A DNA stretch of 64,000 nt from Brachionus plicatilis. Lineage: Eukaryota; Rotifera; Eurotatoria; Ploima; Brachionidae. A program made the position numbers and the translations under genes. Below, piece by piece: positions 45,750 to 54,402 of the stretch (position 1 is its first letter; the number at the start of each line of letters is the position of its first letter). The DNA is taken from the NCBI GenBank assembly GCA_010279815.1, contig QEOQ01000378.1, forward strand, positions 160,926 to 224,925, written 5' to 3'. Under the pieces are notes generated by a model. That model did no database searches and was not told the DNA's origin. It was given only the letters and a program-made list of their open reading frames with translations.

Positions 45750-47206
45750 ATTCTAATTTTTTTATTTTTTAGCAAGATCATTTAATTATCATCTAAAAAA
45801 AATCTTGTGTACAAATCTAATTTTAGCACTTTTAATATTTAGGCAATTGAGGATATTGTATTTATTGATACGACATGTCAATTAAATACTTTTATTTTAC
45901 TCTATAAAATGATAATAAATCTGGCATATTTTAAATAAATAAAAATTTGAATCACAAAACTTAATTTTTAGAAATTCTGAAAAAGACAACAGTTTCTAGT
46001 TCTAGTTCAATTTTGAGAAATGCTATACAAAATTTCGATGCAACTGAAAACGACGCCTCAGAAATCGAACTTGAATTCATTTTTGTTTTTTAAATAAATT
46101 TAGAAAAAAATTAGCTGAAAAAAAATTTTAGCAGATGAAAAGGAATACTTATCATAAATTTCAATCACGTTCCTTAATGTATTTTAAGTTGAATTATTTT
46201 TATACTTCTCGTAGAAACTAGAAAGGAATTGTTTTTTAGAAAATTAATATTTGTAAAACCTCGAGTCTTATGCATTTTTGGTACAGCTGTTCCTAAAATG
46301 CCTTTATTTCTGGTAGACTTGCTAAGTCTGTAACAAGTCTTTACTATGAAAGACCGCTACAAAAAATATCTACTTTTTTAGCAAAGAGAGTCAAGTGAAA
46401 AAAATTTGATTGATTTTGTGACTAATGGACAATATTTTCTTTTAGAAAATTATTTAAAATTTATTTTAGTAATTACCCTTTTGAATAATTATTAAATTAT
46501 TTCGATTATTCGGTTATTTAAATCTTAATTTTTTTCTTCCGAAGCATCTTCGAATACTTCAATTAATCGGTTATCTGCATTTTTCCCTCTTACTCAAAAT
46601 TATTAAATTAATTAAATTTTAAAATTTAAAATGATCGTTTTGATGCTAAAATTTGATCAGAAACTTCAATTTTCCATTATTTATTAAATTTGGGAAATTA
46701 ATTCTAAAAGGGAAAATAATTTAAAAGAAAAGAATTTTCTTTTGGTATTTAATTGAAGTACGTCGTTAACCAATTTTAGTTGATAAAAAATATATTGATT
46801 AATTTTTAATACTTTAAAAAATATTAACAAAAGAATTATTGGAAAAATTTATTTTTTAAAAAATGCTCAAATCAAAAATAATTAAAAAAAATTTATTGTT
46901 ATTTAAAATTTAAAATAAAAATTTTATTGTTATTTAAAACTTAGAATAAAAATTTTATTGTTATTTAAAACTTAAAATGAAAATTTTATTTTTAATTAAG
47001 ATTTCAATTGATTTATTAATTATAATTAACATTGATACTGTTTAATTTTTTAAGTCTGATATTTTTTAAACAAATATTTTTATAGGGGACAGTTAAGTCT
47101 TATTAAGGGACAGTTTTTTGAAAAAAAGCTGCTTCTTAATAAAAAAATATTAATAATTTGGTCTAACAAGTGAAGTCAAGCTTACTTCACTTATCTTTCT
47201 TGAATA
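45750..47206. other. AT-rich, no gene recognised
   Basis: Contains a solo arm of the GGCAAATTG MITE family (about 46610-46670) and a triplicated short repeat ('attttattgttatttaaaa', 46895-46995). Confidence 0.5.
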
Positions 47207-47330
47207 AAAAAGAATTTGATTATAAAATTTTACCATTTTTCTTTCAATCTTCACTAAATTTGTAATTTAAAAAAAAAATTTAATCTAAAATTGAATATTT
47301 AAAAAAAAAGCAACAAAAAGGTGTAATAAA

Positions 47331-47409
47331 GATCATCGAGGCATTCGTGATAATAGAGAACGTATTATATTTCTATCATTCTCTATTATCACGAATGGTT
47401 CATAGATCT
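47331..47409 (+). ncRNA. candidate hairpin RNA with arms matching the OTU-like ORF (copy A)
   Basis: CATTCGTGATAATAGAGAA (47342-47360) and its exact complement (47379-47397) form a 19-bp perfect stem with an 18-base loop. Pairing extends outward imperfectly to GATC/GATC. The same 19 bases occur in the sense strand of the ORF at 47882-47900, so the 3' arm is antisense to the gene about 340 bases downstream. Size and shape are those of a pre-miRNA-like hairpin. Transcription is not shown by sequence. Confidence 0.45.
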
Positions 47410-47635
47410 TTTTTAGAAATTAAAAAAAAAAAGTTTTTTCATTCTTTTGATTTTATGAAGGTATGCCAGTTTTTATAAACACGCATAAAATAAATATATG
47501 AATTTAAATTAAAAATATATTTCACTATTTTTGTCCTAATTTTTGCAAACAAAAAACGAAACTCTGTTTCTGTACAGTTATTTATGATCCGAAATGCCAG
47601 CAAAAATTAGTTTAACTTTTATCTACCTTTGGCAA

Positions 47636-47642
47636 TATAAAT
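47636..47642 (+). promoter_or_regulatory. probable TATA box of the OTU-like gene
   Basis: TATAAAT, 100 bases before the ATG, lies in a stretch conserved in both duplicates (copy B at 60635-60641). If used, the hairpin is upstream of the promoter and would need its own transcript. Confidence 0.4.
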
Positions 47643-47735
47643 ACCTAAGAAAAAACCAAAATTATTACATTCATGACATTTCATCAAACAAATAAGAAAA
47701 AAGTTTTGTTAAAAAATTCTTCAGCATAGATAAAA

Positions 47736-48152
47736 ATGAATACTGATCCTGAGACTGTTATTTTTAATGGTCAAATTTTTACAAAAGTAAACACCAAAGA
47801 AAATGATGACTGCTTGCTCGGATTGATTGCAGTCCTTGTTGATGAATATTACTTAAATCTAAAGATGAGAGTACTCAGCTACATTCGTGATAATAGAGAA
47901 TATTTTAAAAGATTAGTCCCTTTTCAAGAAATTGACAGATTTTGTGAAAATGTTGACCAAAAGATCACATGTGATAATTTGGTGATCATGCAAGCATTGG
48001 CTGACTGCACCAATTTAAACATCATCATTCACCATAGATCAATTGATACCAATCCTATTTTTTATCAATGTGAAGGTGAACCTATCGCAGAAATAAATGT
48101 CCTACATTCAAAGCAAAAAAAATTCTCTTTTCTCTTACCAACCGCTTACTAG
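47736..48152 (+). CDS. OTU-like cysteine protease-type protein, copy A (138 aa)
   Basis: The single-exon ORF begins MNTDPETVIFNGQIFTKVNT. KENDDCLLGLIAVL (residues 21-34) matches the OTU nucleophile motif (D-x-x-C-L), and MRVLSYIRDNREYFKRL (44-60) the following helix with its YI..N..YF pattern. ADCTNLNIIIHH (about 88-99) fits the next strand. At the C-terminus the strand INVLHSKQKKFSFLL sits where OTUs have the catalytic His before an aromatic; here a Lys occupies that place, so deubiquitinase activity is doubtful. Codons 50-55 (IRDNRE) are the sequence repeated in the upstream hairpin. Copy B differs by one residue (D74E). The OTU fold is an inference from motif order; the family is short and divergent. 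Confidence 0.5.
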   Translation: MNTDPETVIFNGQIFTKVNTKENDDCLLGLIAVLVDEYYLNLKMRVLSYIRDNREYFKRLVPFQEIDRFCENVDQKITCDNLVIMQALADCTNLNIIIHHRSIDTNPIFYQCEGEPIAEINVLHSKQKKFSFLLPTAY

Positions 48153-48487
48153 CTTTGGTACAATGCTGAACCAAAGAGTATTTAATAAATTTTTAAATGA
48201 ATATTTAACCTTAGTTAAAATAAAATTTATTTGAAAAATTTTTTATTTTAGATTTGTTCAAGTTAAATTCAGAATCCTAAGTTTATTTTAGAAAATGTTT
48301 TTAACTAAAAAATTTGGATTAATTTTAAAAAATTGATATTTTATTTTAAATGACAATTTTGGTTTTCAACATTTTATTTTTGTTTAATTATGGCATGTTT
48401 TAATTTTGAACAAAAGTTATTTTAAAAGAAATAAAGCAAATAAAGAATATTTCCTACTTTATGCTGACGATCTTGTTACTTTTTTTT

Positions 48488-49189
48488 GGCAAATTGAAGT
48501 TTGAGATCAAGATCAAAAGATAAAAATATAAATTGAAATATTTTTTTTAATAATAGAGAAAAAATAAATATTTTCCAAAGCAATTACTTGACATGTCATG
48601 TCAAGTTTATTTTAAAATTTAAAATTTAATAATGTCCTTCTTAATTGAATATTAACAGGTTTAAATTTTTTAATTGATTTTAATGAAAACTTATTTTTAA
48701 AGACAAAAAAATTAACAATTTTAAAATTTTAAATTTATTAAAGTAGAAAAATAAAATTATTATATTTCAGTTTGAATGAATGGCAATATAAGTTATAAAT
48801 TTGAATTTGTGAATTAACTTAACTTGAAGTATTTAAATTATCGATTGTTTTTGTTAAATAAATTCAGACTTGTTTTTAAGTCACGGTTTTAAGTCTAAGT
48901 CACAAAAATTTAAGTCAAAGTTATGACTTGACTTAAATTTTTTTTTTTATTTAAGTCAAAGTCATTGACCTGACTTGACTTAAGACTTGTGACTTAAAAA
49001 CAACTCTGAATAAATTCGAGATCAATCATTTTGATGTTAATTTGATAATGAACCATTATTAGACATAACATGTCTAGTAATGTTTAGTATTTATTTCTTA
49101 AAAATTATTAAAATTATTAGATTAATTAAGTTTTAAAATTTTAAATGATCGTTTTGATCTTAAAATTTGATCTGAAATTTCAATTTGCC
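48488..49189. mobile_element. hAT MITE, GGCAAATTG family (702 bp), inside a LINE
   Basis: The ends GGCAAATTGAAGTTTGAGAT and ...CAATTTGCC are inverted; flanks are eight T on both sides (weak alone, because T-rich). It is internally homologous to 39675-40208 but carries an extra element at 48865-49008. Confidence 0.82.
48865..49008. mobile_element. hAT MITE, AAGTC family (144 bp), nested
   Basis: The ends CAGACTTGTTTTTAAGTCAC and GTGACTTAAAAACAACTCTG are inverted. Flanks are AATAAATT on both sides (48857-48864, 49009-49016). The related MITE at 39675-40208 has AATATATT once at this position (about 40029), the empty site. Confidence 0.92.
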
Positions 49190-50822
49190 TTTTTTTTAAG
49201 AAACAAGGAAACTTAGAAAAGAAAATAATATCAATAAAAACTCAGAGGAATTGAACAATGGCCTTGCATGTGGAAAATGAAGATATCAGATGAAAAGACT
49301 TGTTCGAAGGTCTTTCCAATATATTTTTAGAAAAATACTGATTTTAAATTAAGAATTTATGGCTGGATCCATTTTGAATTATATTTTCCCATTTCTTAAC
49401 TCTTTTTCAGGAACTATTATTAAAAGATAACAGGGAATCCAAAATTCAGCAGTTCGTTTTTTTCTAAAACTAAAATACGACATTCCTTCCAACGATACCT
49501 TAAATTAACCTTTAATTACTAACAGTCTTGAAACGACTTTTTGAATTAAATGTTTATCTTTTCAATACTTTATTTAAATTGATTTTACTAAAATTTTAAA
49601 TTCTAATTCCTAAAGAGGGCAAGCAAAAGTCATAAACATTTTTATTTTTGAAAAAAATTTAAATAAAAATGTGTAATTCGTAAGTTTTAAATGTGTAAAA
49701 ATGATTCAATATAAAAATGAGATTTTTTAGAACAAATATTTTCATTTGAAAAAAATTTTTTGAGAGATATGTTGAAATTCAAGAACGTAGTAATACAAGG
49801 TTAAATTCACTACCTAAACATGAAGCAACTATAATTGCTCATTTCAATTTATTTTTTTATTTTTTCAATACTTTATCTAAATTGATGAATGTTTGATTTT
49901 TTTAATCTGAAGGAGCTTTAGCTTGGCACAGAATATTTTACTACGAACAAAAATATTTTACTACGTTTTTACAATATAAATATATTATTGTCGTGAATAA
50001 AATAATTTTGCTTATGAAAAAACATAATAGTTGATAAAATTTAGCAGGTCAGGTAAGATATTATTTGGCATGTTTTTTTTTTGCCAATTTAAAAAAAAAT
50101 GATGAAAACAAATAATTCTCTTTAGTTGATAATGAATAATTCACATCAAATTAAATAAAAACACCTGGATAAAGTTGAAATAAATTTGTAAGAACCTGTA
50201 ACTTTACGAAAATTTTAAAAAAATGAGGTCTTTGGCAATTAAAAAACAAAAATTAAATTTTTTTAAAATTTTTGATTAATTTTTTTTTGAAAAAATAAAA
50301 TAATTTTAAAATTCCTAACCTTTCATACTTAATTTTGCATTAAAATTACACATTTTTTAGTATGATTTAGTAAAATTTTGTAATGAAAATGTAACTCATC
50401 AAATATATTTAAATAGTATAAGAATCAAAACAAATTTAATAATTAAGTGAAGCAATTTTCACCTTGTAGAACTCATCAAATTTTTTTTGTATCTAGTGAA
50501 TTAGATCATATGAAAAAATCTACTAAATGATGATAAAATCTTTTTTTTTTAAATAATTTTTATAATTTATTTTTCCAAAAAATTTCCTAACCCTAATTTT
50601 TTGTTAGTACAATTAAATTAAATAATGTCAAATATGATTGAGTTAGTAACTATTTTATTTCATTGAAAGCTAATTTGATCTAATTGAAACAAATATATAT
50701 CTAAAAAAACTTAATTTAATTAATTAATTTAAGACCTTCTAAAAGTGATTCCGACAAGATGAGTTTATTGGTGTTATACATAAAGGAAATTATTGAGCTA
50801 GACAATATTCACTATTCAAAAA

Positions 50823-51178
50823 ATGTCTTTAATCGAAGAAATCCCAAACAACTTCAGCCAAGATGAGACTAAATTTTATTTTAAGAACTTTTTCATATCA
50901 AAGAATTAGCAACGAACATTCCACTTGAAAGAAAGCGTCGTAAAGGTCACCCTAAAGCTACAACCAATGCCTTAACTCGTCAGCCAAATGAAACTCATAA
51001 TGTAAATGATTTGGGTACCAGCGTACAAGAAAAATCAGATTCGGACGCTCCGCCTATACAAGAGCCAATATCAAAAAAAATTCGTCTTGAAGAGACCCCA
51101 ATCGTTACTTCACAGCCCCAAGTCCAAAAAATCGCGGTAGACCAGTTGGATCAAACAAACAAAACAAATGTAAATTGA
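50823..51178 (+). pseudogene. MULE-like transposase C-terminal remnant with AT-hook-like motif
   Basis: The ATG at 50823 gives a 28-residue frame that stops at about 50909. An overlapping frame runs to TGA 51178 with ELATNIPLERKRRKGHPKAT, then TNALTRQP and an acidic, Pro/Gln-rich tail. The 'R-K-R-x-G-x-P-x-x...AL' motif is like the basic tail of Mutator-like transposases. The flanking regions (copy B lacks this segment) suggest it arrived after the duplication. Weak assignment; an AT-hook protein unrelated to MULEs is possible. Confidence 0.35.
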
Positions 51179-51220
51179 ATATTATTTTTGTCTATGTTTA
51201 ATTATTTTTGTTCAAATTTG

Positions 51221-51312
51221 CAGACTTGTACAAAAGTCACGAAAAAAAGTCTCAAAAAGTCAAAGTCAAGACTTGTACTTGACTTAAGACTTGTGACTTT
51301 TAAACAACTCTG
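51221..51312. mobile_element. hAT MITE, AAGTC family (92 bp)
   Basis: The ends CAGACTTGTACAAAAGTCAC and GTGACTTTTAAACAACTCTG are inverted. The flanks CAAATTTG and CTAATTTG (51213-51220, 51313-51320) agree at 7 of 8. Confidence 0.85.
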
Positions 51313-51999
51313 CTAATTTGATATAAATTGAATTACTTTTTTATTTATGTACCTTTTTTATTATAATAAAAGTAAAAAAATACATTTGTTCCTTAGTTCA
51401 GTAATTTTGTTTTTTATTTCAATATTAATAACATAATTAATAATTACATGCCATATTTTAATGAATCAAGATTATTTGAGATACATGAATTATTAAAAAG
51501 TCCTTTGGATTATAAAATAAAGCCTTAGTTTTCAAATAATTTTTAAAATAATTAATTTATATTTCTGATATTTAATATTAGTGTTTTTCTTCAAAATATA
51601 AAAAGAATTGACAAGAAAATTTCTTATTTTGTTATTTTTAGAGTGCTAAATAAGACTTGTGCAAAAGTCAAGAGAAATATTTTTGGAAGCGTTTTTTATT
51701 TCTTTAATTTTCTTAACAGAAGAAAATAAAATCGTTTTAATTTAATTTTTTATATAATGTAAAGACTTTGCATAACCCACGACCACTTTTTGCTCACTGT
51801 AAATAGTGATGGTCATCAATTTCCAACTTCTTAATTCCTGACTTAGCCACTGCTTCTTTTCTCAAAGCTTACATTGAACGCAAAATACCAATTGTTAAAT
51901 TAATTTTATTAGATTATTAACTTTTAAAAAAAATTTATAATTATTTTCAAAAAATTAAGATAAAATATTTATTTAGGAAATTTAATTGAAAAAAATATT

Positions 52000-52563
52000 T
52001 TACATAAAATAATAAGGCTTTTTTACATTGATGCCATACTCACTCAACACATTGCTTAAATCTTCCAAAGTCAAAACCAGACCAGTGGCATTTTTGTTGG
52101 CACCCGAGCCTTGTGCCTGATTAGTAGAACCTTGGTTGGCGTTAGTGTTTGAAGCAGATGCGTTGGCTGCATTTCCTTGCACAGTAGTTTTAGACTTTAA
52201 TTTGTGATGTTGCATCACATCATTAACAATCTCTGATATAAATTTTTGGCTAGCTATGGATATTATTTTGACCAACTTAGGGTCATTGACAATGAAACCA
52301 GTTTTTTTCATGTAGTGATTGACCACTGTTTCAGGCAAGGTGGTGTGCACGTCTTTCAATTGAGAGCAAAACTCGTCCAAAATTTCCCCCGGAGTCTTAG
52401 TCTCTGTGTCTAGAATAAAACTATCTTCATCTTCGTTCTCGTCCTGATTCATACTTTCGCCATTGCTGTCCAAGATTTCATTATCGTCAAGCTTCAAGTC
52501 CTGCTGGTTCAGGTCAATTGAGTTTAGCATGTCTATATCCTGGTTGTTCAGTAAATCATCCAT
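52000..52563 (-). CDS. TAF10: TFIID/SAGA subunit TAF10, copy A
   Basis: The protein has 187 residues from the ATG at 52563; the frame is open seven codons further up but without ATG, possibly from a 5' exon. The acidic N-terminus is followed by the histone-fold region LDEFCSQLKDVHTTLPETVV, HYMKKTGFIVNDPKLVKIIS and QKFISEIVNDVMQHHKLK, a Ala/Asn/Gly/Gln-rich linker in the usual loop position, then LTLEDLSNVLSEYGINVKKP with the end PYYFM. The C-terminal GINVKKP.YF is diagnostic. TAF10 is shared by TFIID and SAGA and pairs with TAF3, TAF8 or SPT7-type partners. Copy B at 62579 differs by one residue (fifth residue from the ATG: L here, M there). An upstream block of about 60 bases (GACGCCGCTTGGAACGGTAA, about 52727) is kept in both copies and may be regulatory. 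Confidence 0.96.
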   Translation of the reverse strand: MDDLLNNQDIDMLNSIDLNQQDLKLDDNEILDSNGESMNQDENEDEDSFILDTETKTPGEILDEFCSQLKDVHTTLPETVVNHYMKKTGFIVNDPKLVKIISIASQKFISEIVNDVMQHHKLKSKTTVQGNAANASASNTNANQGSTNQAQGSGANKNATGLVLTLEDLSNVLSEYGINVKKPYYFM

Positions 52564-53229
52564 TTCTGACTTTAATTCAAACAAAACAAGATATTAAAAT
52601 ATTTTTTTAAATTATAAATTTTTAGAGTTGGCATATTTTTTGTCTCTGGCTGGATGTCATTAGAATATTGTCAAAAAAAATTTTGAATTAAAATTTTATT
52701 TTTATTAGGTTGCCCAAAAATTCATGACGCCGCTTGGAACGGTAACTAACTTTTTTATTTTTTTATTAAATTAAAATTATTTTCATATAAAAAATCTTTG
52801 TTTGACATCAGAATTATGGCAAAAATTAATTTTAAAAAATTGATTTAATTTTTCATCAAATTCAGGAAGTTTTTTTGAGATGCTTAAATTTTTTTTTCAA
52901 ACTTAATTTTTTCACATTGAAAAAGTCTTATATAATTAAAAAGTATCTTTATCTTTATAAAAGCGTTTTATACGCAATAATTTTTTTTATTTAGATATGA
53001 GTAAATTTACATAAGTGAAGTTAAATTACTGAATAAAAAATAAAGGCCAAAATAAATTTTCTTTTGATAAAAGTTTGTTGAAAAGATTAAAAATATTAGG
53101 TTATTAAATCCACTGCAGTGGGAGAGAAAAGATCAAAAAAAAAGTCATAATGAAATTTTTTTTATTTTTATATACTCCTATTAAGTATCTACAAAAAATA
53201 CAAAATGTGAATAATTTTACATCTTTATA

Positions 53230-53955
53230 CAGTGCAGCTACGATATCTTGAATTCAGCATATTTTACGAAAATTATGGTAAATTCACGATAATTAATCAT
53301 ATTTACCGTAAAATTTAGTAATCTAAAAAAGGGTATTTTTCGTAAAATAACGATAATTATCGTAAATTACCGAAAATTGACGTAAATTTCGGTAAATTTT
53401 TGTAAAAAAAGGTGAAAAATGGTAAAAATTCAACAAAACAAGGAAAAATGAATTTTTATTATTTTTAACAAATTATGAAAATTAATATTTTGATATTATG
53501 TACAAAACAAATTTTATTTTCTAGCGTTTATTGCTCTTAAGCAGTTTGCTGCCCTGTCCCAAGTTTCTTTAAATGTGGATCCTTTAGAATAAATTTCACA
53601 TTTATTAGTTTTCCCAGATCGGTATTTGAAAATTTTAAGTACGAACATGTTAAATTTTTAAATTAAATACAAAAATTGTTAAAAATAATATATATAAAGC
53701 TGTATAAAAAAAGATATTCAATCAGAATTTAGTGAATTAAGCTATAAATGGTTTTCAAAAAACTTTGTCGGTTGAAAAATGTATGAAATGTATAAATTAG
53801 ATTACAATAATTATCGGTAATTTACGATAATTATCGTTATTTTACGAAAAATACCCTTTTTATATTACCATATTTTACGGAAATATGGTAAAATATCGTG
53901 AATTTACCATAATTTACGTAAAATATGCTGAATTCAAGGTATAGTAGCAGCACTG
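53230..53955. mobile_element. TA-type palindromic TIR element (726 bp)
   Basis: It is flanked by TA at 53228-53229 and 53956-53957. The ends CAGTGCAGCTACGATATCTT and ...GTAGCAGCACTG are inverted, and the arms have TTTACG/CGTAAA and TTATCGTAA words. One small ORF inside is related to the gene at 36886-37518. Confidence 0.85.
53514..53648 (-). CDS. 44-aa ORF or last exon, related to the 131-aa TIR-element protein
   Basis: It ends GSTFKETWDRAANCLRAINA then RK and stop. Aligned with the C-terminus of the protein at 36886-37518 (NSNFKESWKKAGDSFKND...KK, stop), the FKE-S/T-W and following Ala positions and the basic end agree. It lies in the same orientation and the same place relative to the left TIR. 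Upstream exons were not found, so this copy is probably an internally deleted relative. Confidence 0.45.
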   Translation of the reverse strand: MFVLKIFKYRSGKTNKCEIYSKGSTFKETWDRAANCLRAINARK

Positions 53956-54086
53956 TACAGCACAGCATTTTTTGGTGCAATGTTTTAAAAAATTTAATAC
54001 AAATCTTAATCATGAAAAACCAAAAGATAAATTTTTTGAGTATTGTAAAGTTCAAATACTATTGAACAAAAATTCTTAATTTTTTG

Positions 54087-54394
54087 CAGACTTGGGCAAA
54101 AGTAAAAAAAATAAGTAATTTTAAAGCCCTTTTAAAGTCAAGTCATTTGACTTGACTTCAATTTTTTTTTTAAAAAATGTCAATTGACATGACTTTAAAT
54201 TTTTTTTGTTAACAAAAAAATTTTGCAAATTTATTTATTTATCTGTTTATCTGTACCGAGCTAGTGCTCCTTCAGAATGAAAATATAAAAAAAAAAATAT
54301 ATAAAATCTGTTTTTGAATGAAGTAAAGTCAATTCAAATGACTTAACTTTCATGGTAAAAACATGACTTTCTTGATGACTTTTGCCCAAGTCTG
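54087..54394. mobile_element. hAT MITE, AAGTC family (308 bp), exact 8-bp duplication
   Basis: The ends CAGACTTGGGCAAAAGT and ACTTTTGCCCAAGTCTG are perfect inverted repeats. Flanks are ATTTTTTG on both sides (54079-54086, 54395-54402). It contains a LINE 3' tail-like piece at 54235-54300 (CTGTACCGAGCTAGTGCTCC), so a LINE end seems to have inserted into it. Confidence 0.92.
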
Positions 54395-54402
54395 ATTTTT
54401 TG

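Larger units (their letters stand above)
48440..49510 (+). pseudogene. LINE RT fragment split by a MITE
   Basis: EYFLLYADDLVTFF (48446-48487) carries the catalytic YADD. Translation resumes at 49190 with FKKQGNLEKK and, after a frame change, CMWKMKISDEKTC (about 49267-49305); further on comes QGIQNSAVRFFLKLKYDIPS (about 49430-49495). CR1/Jockey-like ORF2. The MITE at 48488-49189 sits exactly after the YADD block. Confidence 0.85.
47207..52925. repeat. segmental duplication, copy A
   Basis: Colinear with 60213-63510. Coding parts are nearly identical and the OTU-like upstream region almost identical. Copy A is longer because it holds extra insertions (LINE plus MITEs at 48440-49510, MULE-like remnant at 50820-51180, AAGTC MITE at 51221-51312). 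Confidence 0.92.

Noticed and set aside
52000..52584. Start of TAF10 at 52584 (and 63163 in copy B)
   Set aside because: The codon is TTG; the first ATG is seven codons further on.
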